A DNA stretch of 64,000 nt. It comes from an uncultured Bacteroidota bacterium. Lineage in GTDB: Bacteria; Bacteroidota; Bacteroidia; Flavobacteriales; Flavobacteriaceae. The notes under the pieces were generated by a model that saw only the letters and a program-made list of their open reading frames with translations, searched no databases and was not told the origin of the DNA. A program made the translations under genes and the position numbers. Positions 48,359 through 58,557 of this stretch are shown here, one piece after another. Each line of letters opens with the position of its first letter. Position 1 is the stretch's first letter. The stretch spans positions 38,759 to 102,758 of the forward strand of contig CABYPD010000003.1 of the NCBI GenBank assembly GCA_902520835.1, given 5' to 3'.

Positions 48359-49888
48359 ATGCAAGAAAAGGTTCTAATTCTTGATTTCGGATCTCAGTAT
48401 ACGCAACTTATTGCCAGAAGAGTTAGGGAACTTAACATATATTGTGAAATATTTCCGTTTAACAACAATAGGTATAAGATCCGTGATTATAAAGCTCTAA
48501 TTCTATCCGGATCTCCATACTCAGTTAGGTCTGAAGATTCATTGAAAATTAATATCGATAACATAAGAGGAGTTTTACCTGTTCTAGGAATCTGTTACGG
48601 TGCTCAGCTACTGGCTCATAATTGTGGGGGTGTAGTAAAAGCATCAAAGACTAGAGAATATGGTAGAGCTAATCTTCAGTCTATTGATAATACAAATAAT
48701 CTCTTCTCTAATATTCAAAACTCTTCTCAGGTTTGGATGAGTCATGCGGATACAATTTTTAAGTTACCTCCTTCCACAAAGAGAATAGCAAGTACCAAAG
48801 ATGTTGAAAATGCAGCATTTCAATTTATAAATGAAAATACTTTTGGAATTCAATTTCATCCTGAGGTGTACCACAGTTCTGATGGAAAGACCTTATTAAA
48901 AAATTTTTTGGTTGATATAGCTAATATTAACCCTAATTGGACCGCTAGTTCATTTGTTGACAAAACAATACATGAGCTCAAAAATATAATCGGAGATGAA
49001 AGTGTTGTTCTAGGTTTATCTGGCGGGGTAGACTCATCAGTTGCAGCCGTATTACTAAACAAAGCTATTGGAAATAATTTGTACTGTGTTTTTATTGATA
49101 ATGGTTTGCTGCGAAAAAATGAATTTGATTCTGTTTTAAAGCAATATCAAGGTATGGGTTTAAACGTGAAGGGGGTAGATGCGAAAGATAAATTTTATTC
49201 AGCCCTAAAAAACATTGATGACCCTGAAAAAAAGAGAAAAGTAATTGGAAAAGTTTTTGTTGATGTTTTTGATGAAGAATCAAAAAAAATTAATAATGTA
49301 AAGTGGCTTGGTCAAGGGACAATTTATCCTGATGTTATTGAGTCAATTTCTGTTAAAGGTCCTTCAGCTACAATTAAATCACATCATAATGTTGGTGGTT
49401 TGCCTGACTACATGAAATTAAAAGTTATAGAACCTTTAAAAATGTTGTTTAAAGATGAAGTTAGAAGAGTAGGAAAAGAGTTAAAAATTAGTGATAATAT
49501 ATTAAAAAGACATCCTTTTCCTGGACCAGGCTTAGCTATTAGAATTCTTGGGGATGTAAATGAAGAAAAAGTTAAAATTCTTCAGGATGCGGATGAGATT
49601 TTTATTACTGAATTGATTTCTAATAATCTTTATGATAAAATTTGGCAAGCTGGTGTTGTTTTACTTCCAATTAAATCTGTTGGGGTTATGGGTGATGAAA
49701 GAACATATGAAAAGTGTGTTGTTTTAAGAGCTGTTACGTCAACTGATGGTATGACAGCTGATTGGGTTAACTTACCATATGAGTTTTTACAAGATGTTTC
49801 AAATAAGATCATTAACAATGTGAAAGGCATTAATAGGGTTGTATATGATATTAGTTCAAAACCTCCTGCAACAATTGAATGGGAATAA
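48359..49888 (+). CDS. guaA: GMP synthase (glutamine-hydrolysing)
   Basis: GuaA converts XMP to GMP. The N-terminal amidotransferase has [19 protein letters not shown], the nucleophile in [12 protein letters not shown] and the [11 protein letters not shown] dyad. The ATP-pyrophosphatase domain has [13 protein letters not shown], and the C-terminal domain ends PPATIEWE. I choose ATG 48359 (509 aa), because the upstream TTG lies in the promoter box. The LysM gene starts on the last base of its stop. Confidence 0.98.
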   Translation: MQEKVLILDFGSQYTQLIARRVRELNIYCEIFPFNNNRYKIRDYKALILSGSPYSVRSEDSLKINIDNIRGVLPVLGICYGAQLLAHNCGGVVKASKTREYGRANLQSIDNTNNLFSNIQNSSQVWMSHADTIFKLPPSTKRIASTKDVENAAFQFINENTFGIQFHPEVYHSSDGKTLLKNFLVDIANINPNWTASSFVDKTIHELKNIIGDESVVLGLSGGVDSSVAAVLLNKAIGNNLYCVFIDNGLLRKNEFDSVLKQYQGMGLNVKGVDAKDKFYSALKNIDDPEKKRKVIGKVFVDVFDEESKKINNVKWLGQGTIYPDVIESISVKGPSATIKSHHNVGGLPDYMKLKVIEPLKMLFKDEVRRVGKELKISDNILKRHPFPGPGLAIRILGDVNEEKVKILQDADEIFITELISNNLYDKIWQAGVVLLPIKSVGVMGDERTYEKCVVLRAVTSTDGMTADWVNLPYEFLQDVSNKIINNVKGINRVVYDISSKPPATIEWE

Positions 49889-51312
49889 TGAAAAAAATAT
49901 TTTTTATAACATTACTATTTTCAATAAGTCTTAATTCACAGGAAAAAACATATGATTTTCTTTCAAACTATGATTCAATAATTAACCATACTGTTCAAAA
50001 AAAAGAAACCCTTTTTAGTTTGTCAAAAAAATATGGATTATCAATCGATGAAATAATAAAAGCTAATCCAGGAATTCAAATTGATAAATTAAAAAGAAGA
50101 TCTATTCTCGTTATTCCTTTAAAGAAAAAAAATTTAGCTAAAGGTGATGATATCATAGTTGATTCAATAAAAAAGGACTCAGTACTCCTATCTGATATAA
50201 AATTAAATGATTTAACAAAAGAAAAATTTAAGAAAATTGATTTTGAATTAGCTTTTCTTGCCCCTTTTAAATTAAATACTGTAGTGTTAGATTCAGTAGA
50301 AGATACAGAAAAGACTCTTGGAGAACTAAACTTGACAACTATTTCAATAAATTTTTATAATGGTGTTACTTATGCAATCCAAGAGTTGAAGGATTTAGGT
50401 ATTAATGTCAGCTTGAGTGTTTATGATACAGAGAATGATTTAAATAAAATTGATCAATTAAATAGCCTAGATTTAAATAAGTTTGATTTGATTATAGGTC
50501 CTTTTATTGCAAGAAACTTTAATAAATTCAATTCTGATAATAGCTCATTAATAGTGTCTCCTCTTGTCGATGAGGGGATTGCTACTAATGATAATGTAAT
50601 TATTACAACAACTAATAATTCATTAAAATCCTCCCGTGTTTTCGATATTATTGACAATGAAATTAATCTAATGCAAGATCAATGTGCTATAATTATTTCT
50701 GACTCAGAAAATATAAGTTCAAAATCAAAACTTATAAGTAGATTTCCCAATGCAGAAGTTGTTGATATTGATAATGAAAATCTTTTTGTTGATCCTGAGA
50801 TAACTGACTCTTTGATGGGGTTTAATAAACAAAATTGGGTTTTTTTAGAAACATCGAAAACAAATGTTATCTCTAGTGTAACTTCTCTTCTAAATTCTCA
50901 AAATAATATCGATAGAAAAATTAGATTATTTTCAACTGTGAGTTCTGAAAACTATGAAAATTCAAATATTAGTCTTGAAAAACTTGGTAATTTAAATTTT
51001 ATTTATCCATCAAATTCAAAACCTTCAACGAGTTTTGAGTACAACAATTTTTATGAGAACTACATTGAAAAATATGGAAATGAGCCAGATAGAATTTCAA
51101 TTAAAGCTAGAGATCTCACTTATGACTTAATCTTAAGAATAGCCGTTTTTAAAAAATTTGAAAATTCTTTGCCATATGGTGAAACAACGTATTTTCAAAA
51201 TAAGTTTGATTATACTTTTAAAGATAGTTTTTACAGAAATCGATCATTTTTTATTTTGAGACACAGAGATCTGGAAATTTTGGAAATTCAAGAAACCAAT
51301 AATGAACAATAG
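49888..51312 (+). CDS. LysM and periplasmic-binding-protein-fold protein
   Basis: A 474-aa exported protein. The signal peptide is [19 protein letters not shown] LysM domain follows at about residues 33-80 (HTVQKKETLFSLSKKYGLSIDEIIKANPG), then a region resembling type I periplasmic-binding proteins of the amino-acid receptor class (FLAPFKLNTV..., NGVTYAIQELKDLGI, DLIIGPFIARNFNKF). It may bind peptidoglycan and a small ligand, or act as an envelope regulator; no transporter is adjacent. This gene is conserved between guaA and pyrG in related genomes. It starts at ATG 49888, overlapping the guaA stop by one base. Confidence 0.8.
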   Translation: MKKIFFITLLFSISLNSQEKTYDFLSNYDSIINHTVQKKETLFSLSKKYGLSIDEIIKANPGIQIDKLKRRSILVIPLKKKNLAKGDDIIVDSIKKDSVLLSDIKLNDLTKEKFKKIDFELAFLAPFKLNTVVLDSVEDTEKTLGELNLTTISINFYNGVTYAIQELKDLGINVSLSVYDTENDLNKIDQLNSLDLNKFDLIIGPFIARNFNKFNSDNSSLIVSPLVDEGIATNDNVIITTTNNSLKSSRVFDIIDNEINLMQDQCAIIISDSENISSKSKLISRFPNAEVVDIDNENLFVDPEITDSLMGFNKQNWVFLETSKTNVISSVTSLLNSQNNIDRKIRLFSTVSSENYENSNISLEKLGNLNFIYPSNSKPSTSFEYNNFYENYIEKYGNEPDRISIKARDLTYDLILRIAVFKKFENSLPYGETTYFQNKFDYTFKDSFYRNRSFFILRHRDLEILEIQETNNEQ

Positions 51313-51317
51313 TTTTG

Positions 51318-51325
51318 TATTTTTG
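51318..51325 (+). promoter_or_regulatory. pyrG -7 promoter box (TATTTTTG)
   Basis: An exact TAnnTTTG match, 11 nt before the pyrG ATG in the only gap between guaA and mnmA. It could start a pyrG-yidC-mnmA transcript. Confidence 0.45.
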
Positions 51326-51336
51326 AAAAATTATTA

Positions 51337-52959
51337 ATGAAATCTAAAATTTTTCCTAAATATATTTTTGTAACTGGTGGTGTAAGTTCATCACTTGGTA
51401 AGGGTATTATTTCTGCTTCTCTTGCAAAATTATTACAATCAAGAGATTTAAATGTTACAATTCAAAAATTTGATCCATATATTAATATCGACCCAGGAAC
51501 TTTGAATCCATACGAACATGGAGAATGCTATGTAACAGAGGATGGTACTGAAACAGATTTAGATTTAGGTCACTATGAAAGATTTTTAAATATTAGAACA
51601 AGTGAATCTAATAATACCACCACCGGTCAGATTTACCAAACAGTTATAAATAAAGAGCGTAAAGGTGATTTTTTAGGAAAGACAGTACAAGTAATTCCTC
51701 ACATCACTAACGAAATTAAAAGAAGAATTAAATTAATTCAAGAGGAAAAGAGTTATGATGTTATAATTACTGAGCTTGGAGGAACTGTTGGTGATATTGA
51801 ATCATATCCCTTTATTGAAGCTGTAAGACAATTTAGATGGGAGGTTGGTATTGGCAATAGTGTAGTCATTCATTTAACATTATTACCATATTTGTCAGCA
51901 GCTGGTGAATTAAAAACTAAACCAACACAACATTCCGTTAAAAAATTAATGGAATCTGGTGTAAATGCCGATATTATTGTGTGTAGAACTGAACATAGCT
52001 TAAATGATGATTTAAGAAAAAAGATTGCTCTTTTTTGTAATGTTGAAATTGAATCAGTTATAGAGTCCATCGATGCCTCTACTATATATGAAGTACCTAT
52101 TTTAATGCAAAATGAAAAGTTAGATGATGTTGTTTTAAAGAAATTAAATTTAAATAGTATTAAATCATCAAAGCTTGATAATTGGAATGCATTCGTTAAA
52201 AAAATAAAAAACCCATCAAATCAAGTTAGTATTGGTTTAATAGGTAAATACGTTGAATTACAAGATTCGTACAAATCAATTTTAGAGTCCTTTGTCCATG
52301 CTGGTGCTGCAAACGATGTAGAAGTTAATGTTGTCCCTATTCATTCGGAAGAAATTAATATAAAATCTTCTGATCAAATTTTTAAAAACCTAAATGGTGT
52401 TTTGGTTGCCCCTGGTTTTGGAGAAAGAGGTGTTGAAGGTAAAATTGAAGCAATTAGAATTGCAAGAGAAAAAAATATTCCTTTTTTAGGAATTTGTTTG
52501 GGAATGCAGATGGCAGTTATTGAATTTGCAAGAAATGTTTTAGGTTTTAATAAAGCAAATTCTACTGAGATGGATATAAATTGTAAATACCCAGTAATTT
52601 CTTTGATGGAAAGTCAAAAAAACATTAAGGAAAAAGGAGGTACTATGAGATTAGGATCTTGGAAATGTGTTTTAGAAAATAACTCATTAGCTCACAAAAT
52701 CTATTCAACCAATGAAATTAACGAGAGACATAGACATAGATATGAATTAAATTTTGAATTTATGAAAAAACTTTCTCAAAATGGAATGGTTTTCTCTGGA
52801 AAAAATCCTGATACTGGCTTAGTTGAGATAATTGAGCTATATGATCATCCTTGGTTTTTTGGTGTTCAATTTCATCCTGAGTACAGAAGCACGGTTGAAG
52901 AGCCACATCCAGTTTTTGTATCATTTGTAAAAGCATCCCTAAGTCACAAAAATAAATAA
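51337..52959 (+). CDS. pyrG: CTP synthase
   Basis: A 540-aa enzyme that aminates UTP to CTP. The N-terminal synthetase domain has FVTGGVSSSLGKGIISASLA and ELGGTVGDIESYPFIEA. The C-terminal amidotransferase has the nucleophile in LGICLGMQMAVIE and the dyad in GVQFHPEYRS. The stop overlaps the yidC start by one base. Confidence 0.98.
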   Translation: MKSKIFPKYIFVTGGVSSSLGKGIISASLAKLLQSRDLNVTIQKFDPYINIDPGTLNPYEHGECYVTEDGTETDLDLGHYERFLNIRTSESNNTTTGQIYQTVINKERKGDFLGKTVQVIPHITNEIKRRIKLIQEEKSYDVIITELGGTVGDIESYPFIEAVRQFRWEVGIGNSVVIHLTLLPYLSAAGELKTKPTQHSVKKLMESGVNADIIVCRTEHSLNDDLRKKIALFCNVEIESVIESIDASTIYEVPILMQNEKLDDVVLKKLNLNSIKSSKLDNWNAFVKKIKNPSNQVSIGLIGKYVELQDSYKSILESFVHAGAANDVEVNVVPIHSEEINIKSSDQIFKNLNGVLVAPGFGERGVEGKIEAIRIAREKNIPFLGICLGMQMAVIEFARNVLGFNKANSTEMDINCKYPVISLMESQKNIKEKGGTMRLGSWKCVLENNSLAHKIYSTNEINERHRHRYELNFEFMKKLSQNGMVFSGKNPDTGLVEIIELYDHPWFFGVQFHPEYRSTVEEPHPVFVSFVKASLSHKNK

Positions 52960-54734
52960 TGGAAGAAAGTAGAATTGACCCTTATCAAATTGTTGGTTTT
53001 TTGTTATTAATAGCTTGCGCTTTTTATGTTTTTAATATGTCTCCACAACCAGTGGAAAACATCAATGAAAATAATTCAGAAAATCAGATTGAATCTTCTA
53101 GTACTGTTACTACTGAATTAAATGATAATTCATTGGTTTTAAATGATAATGATACTCAAATAATTCAAGAAGAGGTATTTACACTTCAGAATGAGGACAT
53201 TATTTTAAAAATAAGTAATAAGGGTGGGGGGATTATCGAGTCTACCCTTAAAAAATATAATGATCAAGATGAGAATCCTTTTAAAATTTATGATAATAAT
53301 CAGAGCCTACATATTACGTCTATTCAAAAATCTTTTGATACCTCAGCTCTCATGTTCCAACATTCGTTAACTAATAATGAATCTGGTACTGAACTAAGAC
53401 TAGTTCATATGCTTGATGATATTAGCAGTGTTGAATTTGTTTATTTTTTACCAAATAAAGGTTATTTATTTGATTTCAACATTAGTTCAAATAATCTAAA
53501 TGTTAATGATGCTAAATTAAATTGGAATCTAAAATCATTCAGGAACTCAAGAAGTCCAACTTATGAAAATAGGTACACATACTTAAATTATAAAAATGAT
53601 GATGATATTGAGGATTTAAGTGCATATAGTGATGATTCCGAAACTGGTAATGCAAAATGGATTTCTTACAGTCAGCATTTTTTTAATTCTTTTGTAATTT
53701 TTAATGATATAAAAAAGAATATAAAATTCAATACTGTCAACATTGATAGCGATGATGATGATATTAAATATTTAAAGTTATTTGAAACTCAAGTGCCATT
53801 AATAAATGATTCAAGAAATCAGATTAATGAGTCACTTAAGTTGTATATAGGGCCAAATGATTATTATGTTTTAAATGAGTCATATGAGGGTATTTCTGAT
53901 TCTATATGGTTTGGTTGGGGTATTTTTGGGTGGATAAATGAAAATATTTTCTTTCCACTATATTACTATTTGAGCTCATTTTTTTCTGCTGGTATTGCAA
54001 TTATTATTATGGTTATTCTAACTAGGTTGGTTATGTCACCAGTACAGTATAAAATGTATTTAGGTCAAGCTAAAATGAGAATATTAAAACCTGAAATTTC
54101 TGCAGTTTCTGAAAAATACAAGGATGATCCAATGAAAAGGAATCAGGAAACTATGAAAATATACAATCAGGCTGGAGCAAATCCTCTTGCAGGATGTTTA
54201 CCTGCATTAATTCAATTACCTGTTTTTTATGCTTTATTTTGTTTTTTTCCAGTAGCTTTTGCTTTAAGAGGTGAATCTTTTCTGTGGGCAGATGATTTAA
54301 GTTCTTATGATGTTATTGCAGAATTACCCTTTTATATTCCATTTTATGGAGACCACGTAAGTTTGTTTCCTATTACAGCCGCTGTTGCTATGTTTTTCTA
54401 CACTAAAATGTCAGGGAGTCAACAAATGCAACCGTCTCAACCTGGCATGCCTAATATGAAGTTTATAATGTATGTTATTCCATTCACTCTCCTTATTTTC
54501 TTTAATAATTTTGCTAGTGGATTGTCTTTATATTATACAATTTCTAATATTCTTACAATAATTATTATGCTTACTATTAAGAATTTTATTCTTGATGAGA
54601 AAAAAATATTAGCTACAATTGAAGAAAAAAAGAAGCAACCTTCATCTGAAAATCGTTTCCAAAGAAGATTGAGAAAGATGCAAGAAATGATGGAAGAAGC
54701 TGAAAAGAAACAGAAACTCAAAAGAAAAAAATAA
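52959..54734 (+). CDS. yidC: Membrane protein insertase YidC
   Basis: A 591-aa insertase: an N-terminal helix (IVGFLLLIACAFYVF), a large periplasmic beta-rich domain (about 60-330) and a C-terminal five-helix core beginning FFSAGIAIIIMVILTRLVMSPVQYKMYLGQAKM. The core continues with NPLAGCLPALIQLPVFYALFCF. A long basic tail (QRRLRKMQEMMEEAEKKQKLKRKK) fits ribosome contact. mnmA follows after 2 nt. Confidence 0.98.
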   Translation: MEESRIDPYQIVGFLLLIACAFYVFNMSPQPVENINENNSENQIESSSTVTTELNDNSLVLNDNDTQIIQEEVFTLQNEDIILKISNKGGGIIESTLKKYNDQDENPFKIYDNNQSLHITSIQKSFDTSALMFQHSLTNNESGTELRLVHMLDDISSVEFVYFLPNKGYLFDFNISSNNLNVNDAKLNWNLKSFRNSRSPTYENRYTYLNYKNDDDIEDLSAYSDDSETGNAKWISYSQHFFNSFVIFNDIKKNIKFNTVNIDSDDDDIKYLKLFETQVPLINDSRNQINESLKLYIGPNDYYVLNESYEGISDSIWFGWGIFGWINENIFFPLYYYLSSFFSAGIAIIIMVILTRLVMSPVQYKMYLGQAKMRILKPEISAVSEKYKDDPMKRNQETMKIYNQAGANPLAGCLPALIQLPVFYALFCFFPVAFALRGESFLWADDLSSYDVIAELPFYIPFYGDHVSLFPITAAVAMFFYTKMSGSQQMQPSQPGMPNMKFIMYVIPFTLLIFFNNFASGLSLYYTISNILTIIIMLTIKNFILDEKKILATIEEKKKQPSSENRFQRRLRKMQEMMEEAEKKQKLKRKK

Positions 54735-54736
54735 TT

Positions 54737-55915
54737 ATGGCTAACTCTTCTAAAAGAGTTGTAGTTGCAATGTCAGGTGGAGTTGACTCAAGTGTAGCTG
54801 CATTTTTATTAAAAAAACAAGGTTATGATGTGTTAGCTATATTTATGAAAAACTGGCATGATGAAAGTGTAACTATTTCTGCTGAATGCCCATGGTTAGA
54901 GGATAGTTATGACGCAATGTTAGTAGCTGAAAAACTTAATATACCCTTTCAAGTAATTGATTTAAGTAATGAATATAAAGATAAGATTGTTGATTACATG
55001 TTTAATGAATATGAAGAGGGTAGAACACCTAATCCTGATATCCTATGTAATAGGGAAATAAAGTTTGACGTTTTTCTTAATACTGCATTAAAATTAAATG
55101 CAGATTTTATTGCAACTGGTCACTATGCTCAAGTTGAATCTAAGGAATTGGATGGAAATAAAGTTTATTATCTAAAATCCGGAAAAGACAAAGACAAGGA
55201 TCAGTCGTATTTTTTATGTCAATTGAATCAGTTTCAGTTAAGTAAAACTCTTTTTCCAATAGGTTCTTTGAAAAAAGATGAGGTAAGATCAATAGCAAAA
55301 GATAATGAATTGATAACTGCTAATAAAAAAGATTCTCAAGGTTTATGTTTTGTTGGTAAGGTAAAATTACCAGATTTTTTACAACAGAAACTTTCAAAAA
55401 AGAAGGGTAATGTTGTTTTGATACCAAGAGATTTAAACTTATATGAAAACTTTAATAATGAAGAATATGAAAATTATGATTCCAATGGTTATTTATATGA
55501 ACCTGAAATGGGAAAAGTTATTGGTGAACATTCGGGAGCGCATTACTTTACCGTTGGACAAAGAAAAGGATTGTCAATAGGTGGTATGAAAGATCCTTTA
55601 TTTGTTCTTGCTACAGATACCAACAAAAATATAATTTATGTTGGAGAAGGAGAAAATCATCCAGGTCTTTACAGATTCTCATTAAGAGTAAAAAAAACAA
55701 AAATGCATCACGTAGTTGGTAAATTAAATTTATCTAATTCTCAAAGTTTATCAGCTAGAATTAGATATAGACAGCCTTTACAAAAAATTGATGTTAAATT
55801 AATGGATAAATATTATTTAATAAGTTTTGATAAGAAACAGAAGTCAATAGCTAAAGGTCAATTTGTTGCAATTTATAACGATGATAATTTAATTTCCTCA
55901 GGTATTATAGATTAA
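54737..55915 (+). CDS. mnmA: tRNA-specific 2-thiouridylase
   Basis: MnmA makes 2-thiouridine at wobble position 34 of Lys, Glu and Gln tRNAs. The PP-loop is [15 protein letters not shown]. The catalytic cysteines are in PDILCNREIKF and KDSQGLCFVGK, and YFTVGQRKGLSIGG and SARIRYRQP complete the signature. Its end overlaps the convergent lysA by 11 bp. Confidence 0.97.
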   Translation: MANSSKRVVVAMSGGVDSSVAAFLLKKQGYDVLAIFMKNWHDESVTISAECPWLEDSYDAMLVAEKLNIPFQVIDLSNEYKDKIVDYMFNEYEEGRTPNPDILCNREIKFDVFLNTALKLNADFIATGHYAQVESKELDGNKVYYLKSGKDKDKDQSYFLCQLNQFQLSKTLFPIGSLKKDEVRSIAKDNELITANKKDSQGLCFVGKVKLPDFLQQKLSKKKGNVVLIPRDLNLYENFNNEEYENYDSNGYLYEPEMGKVIGEHSGAHYFTVGQRKGLSIGGMKDPLFVLATDTNKNIIYVGEGENHPGLYRFSLRVKKTKMHHVVGKLNLSNSQSLSARIRYRQPLQKIDVKLMDKYYLISFDKKQKSIAKGQFVAIYNDDNLISSGIID

Positions 55916-57110
55916 TTTCTACTTGATTTTTAATTAAATCTTCAAAAACTTCTCTTTTTCTTATAATTTTTAATTCATTTTCTATATGTAATACCTCTGC
56001 AGGTCTATATCTTGAATTGTAATTACTGCTCATTGAAAAACAATATGCACCTGCATTACTAAAGCTTAAAATATCACCTGGACTGATTGAAGAGATTTTT
56101 CTATTATTTGCAAATGTATCTGTTTCACATATGTAGCCAACAACACTGTAATACCTTTCTATATCATTTGGATTCGAAATATTTTCGATGAAATGATTAG
56201 CGCCATACATCATGGGTCTAATTAAATGATTGAATCCACTATCAATTTGTGCAAAAACTGTAGAAGTTGTTTGTTTAATTGAATTCACTTTACAAAGGAA
56301 TTTACCTGCTTCACTAACTAAGAACTTACCGGGTTCAAACATTAATGTAAGGTCTTTTCCATAATTTTCACAAAATGTATTAAATCTTTTAGTTAGTTTT
56401 CTACCTAACTCTTCAATGTTTGTTTCTGAATCTCCTGGCTTGTATGGTACTTTAAATCCACTTCCAAAATCTATAAAGTCTAAGTTTTTAAATTTTTCAG
56501 CAATCCTAAATAAAATTTCGGATGCATTTAAAAAAACATCTATATCTAAAATATCACTACCTGTATGCATGTGAACTCCATTTATATTAAGTCCAGTATT
56601 TTCTACAATTCTTTCAATATGAGGAGCTTGATGTATGCTAATACCAAATTTAGAGTCAATATGTCCAACAGAAATTTTAGAATTTCCTCCTGCCATAATA
56701 TGCGGGTTAATTCTGATACACACAGGAATTTTTTTATGTTTATTACCAAACTCTTCCAATACTGCTAAGTTGTCGATATTTATTTTTGCTCCAATCTTTG
56801 CAACTTTCTCAATTTCATCTAAAGAAACACCGTTAGGTGTATAAATTATCTTATTTGGTTCAACTCCAGCTCTGATAGCTAATTCAACTTCTTGGATAGA
56901 AACAGCATCAATTCCAGCTCCCATATTAATTAAATACTTTAAGATTGAAATGTTAGAAGAAGCCTTTACAGCATAATTAATTTGAAGTTTTTTAACATTT
57001 TTAAAGGATTCTGTTAGCTTAATGAACTGAGATTTAATTTTATTTGAATCGTAAACATAAAGAGGACTCCCGTATTGACGAACAGCATCTAAAAGTATTT
57101 GATTTTTCAT
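55905..57110 (-). CDS. lysA: Diaminopimelate decarboxylase
   Basis: A 401-aa PLP enzyme that makes lysine from meso-DAP. The PLP lysine is in INYAVKASSNISIL, and HIDSKFGIS, FIDFGSGFKVPY, FEPGKFLVSEAG and CETDTFANNR mark the fold type III family. A TAGATTTG box lies 5 nt before the ATG. Confidence 0.96.
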   Translation of the reverse strand: MKNQILLDAVRQYGSPLYVYDSNKIKSQFIKLTESFKNVKKLQINYAVKASSNISILKYLINMGAGIDAVSIQEVELAIRAGVEPNKIIYTPNGVSLDEIEKVAKIGAKINIDNLAVLEEFGNKHKKIPVCIRINPHIMAGGNSKISVGHIDSKFGISIHQAPHIERIVENTGLNINGVHMHTGSDILDIDVFLNASEILFRIAEKFKNLDFIDFGSGFKVPYKPGDSETNIEELGRKLTKRFNTFCENYGKDLTLMFEPGKFLVSEAGKFLCKVNSIKQTTSTVFAQIDSGFNHLIRPMMYGANHFIENISNPNDIERYYSVVGYICETDTFANNRKISSISPGDILSFSNAGAYCFSMSSNYNSRYRPAEVLHIENELKIIRKREVFEDLIKNQVEINL

Positions 57111-57115
57111 ATCTG

Positions 57116-57123
57116 CAAATCTA
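57116..57123 (-). promoter_or_regulatory. lysA -7 promoter box (TAGATTTG)
   Basis: An exact TAnnTTTG match on the minus strand followed by CAGAT and the lysA ATG. The 5-nt gap suggests a leaderless transcript. Confidence 0.5.
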
Positions 57124-57254
57124 AAATTTTATGTAAATATTGACTTTAAAAAACTGTTTTTTAATAAATAAAAATGAATTAGTTATAAATAAAACAAAAA
57201 ACTAATTTGATTAAAAGGTTAAACAGATTAGATTTAGTAATTTTAGATCCAATT

Positions 57255-58448
57255 ATGAATCTCCACGAATACCAAGCTAAAACAATATTGTCAAATTTTG
57301 ATGTACCAATTCAACGAGGTAAGGTTACTGATAACATTAATGAAGTTGAAGATGTTGCAAAATCTTTAAATCATGAAACCGGAACTGAATGGTTTGTTGT
57401 AAAAGCTCAAATTCATGCTGGAGGTAGAGGTAAAGGCGGTGGAGTAAAAGTTGCTAAAAGTATTGATGAATTAAAGAATTTTTCATCCGATATTTTGGGT
57501 ATGATGTTAAAAACTCCTCAAACACCAAAAGAAGGAAAACTTGTTCAGAAAATTTTAATCGCTGAGGATGTTTATTATCCGGGTGAATCTGATCCTGAAG
57601 AATATTACTTTTCTGTACTTCTAAATAGAAATACTTCAAAGTACATGATAATGTATTCTAGACAAGGTGGTATGGATATAGAAAAAGTTGCTGAAGAAAC
57701 ACCCGATTTAATCTTTTATGAAGAAATTGATCCTCTATTAGGTTTAATGCCTAATCAATTAAGAATTATTGCTTTTAATTTAGGTTTAAGTGGTCAAGCC
57801 TTTAAAAATATGCTATACTTTGCCTCAAAATTATATAATGCATTCATTGAGTCTGATGCTTCTTTGCTTGAAATCAACCCTGTTTTAAAAACTTCAGATA
57901 ATAAGATTTTAGCTGTGGATGCAAAAATGGTTTTAGATGATAATTCGTTAATTCGTCATAAAAATTATGAAGCCTTAAGAGATTTAAGTGAAGAAAACCC
58001 TGTTGAAACTGAAGCAAAGGAAGTTGGGTTAAATTATGTTGATTTAGATGGAAACATAGGTTGTATGGTAAATGGTGCTGGTCTAGCTATGGCTACAATG
58101 GATTTGATTAAACAATCTGGAGGAGAACCTGCTAATTTTCTTGATGTTGGTGGTACAGCTGATGCAAAAAGAGTAGAAGTAGCTTTTAATTTGATCCTTA
58201 GAGATTCGAAAGTAAAGGCGGTATTAGTAAATATTTTTGGCGGAATAGTTAGGTGTGATAGAGTTGCGAATGGTATTGTTGATGCTTATAAAAATATGGG
58301 TGATAAAATTAAAGTTCCAATAATTGTAAGACTACAAGGAACTAATGCCGAGCAAGCAAAAGAAATAATTGACAATGCAGGTTTAAAAATTTATAGCGCT
58401 GTTGAATTCAGTGAAGTACCTCAAAAAATAAAAGAAGTTCTTAATTAA
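57255..58448 (+). CDS. sucC: Succinyl-CoA synthetase beta subunit
   Basis: A 397-aa ATP-grasp subunit of the TCA-cycle enzyme. MNLHEYQAKTIL, VVKAQIHAGGRGKGGGVKV, SLLEINPVL and the C-terminal GGIVRCDRVANGIVDAY match the family. The start is ATG 57255; the track start at 57207 adds 16 unrelated residues. No sucD is adjacent. The upstream gap has an 8-bp inverted repeat AATTAGTT/AACTAATT (57177-57207) of unknown meaning. Confidence 0.97.
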   Translation: MNLHEYQAKTILSNFDVPIQRGKVTDNINEVEDVAKSLNHETGTEWFVVKAQIHAGGRGKGGGVKVAKSIDELKNFSSDILGMMLKTPQTPKEGKLVQKILIAEDVYYPGESDPEEYYFSVLLNRNTSKYMIMYSRQGGMDIEKVAEETPDLIFYEEIDPLLGLMPNQLRIIAFNLGLSGQAFKNMLYFASKLYNAFIESDASLLEINPVLKTSDNKILAVDAKMVLDDNSLIRHKNYEALRDLSEENPVETEAKEVGLNYVDLDGNIGCMVNGAGLAMATMDLIKQSGGEPANFLDVGGTADAKRVEVAFNLILRDSKVKAVLVNIFGGIVRCDRVANGIVDAYKNMGDKIKVPIIVRLQGTNAEQAKEIIDNAGLKIYSAVEFSEVPQKIKEVLN

Positions 58449-58521
58449 GTGTCAAAATGACACTATTTTTTCTTAATTATATGACATAATGGCATAATTA
58501 GATGATTGGCCCATTTTTAGT
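58449..58521 (+). promoter_or_regulatory. hsp20 heat-shock regulatory region
   Basis: It begins with a perfect palindrome GTGTCA-AAA-TGACAC (58449-58463), which starts one base after the sucC stop codon. A second element TGACATAATGGCA (58482-58494) follows 32 bp later, about three helical turns. Exactly 13 nt after it comes GG-N10-GT (TTGGCCCATTTTTAGTA), similar to a sigma-54 -24/-12 promoter. htpG has the same element-13 nt-GG-N10-GA layout. The transcript would start about 26 nt before the hsp20 ATG. Confidence 0.6.
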
Positions 58522-58557
58522 ACATGTGTATTAAATGTTTAACAAAAAATAATAATT

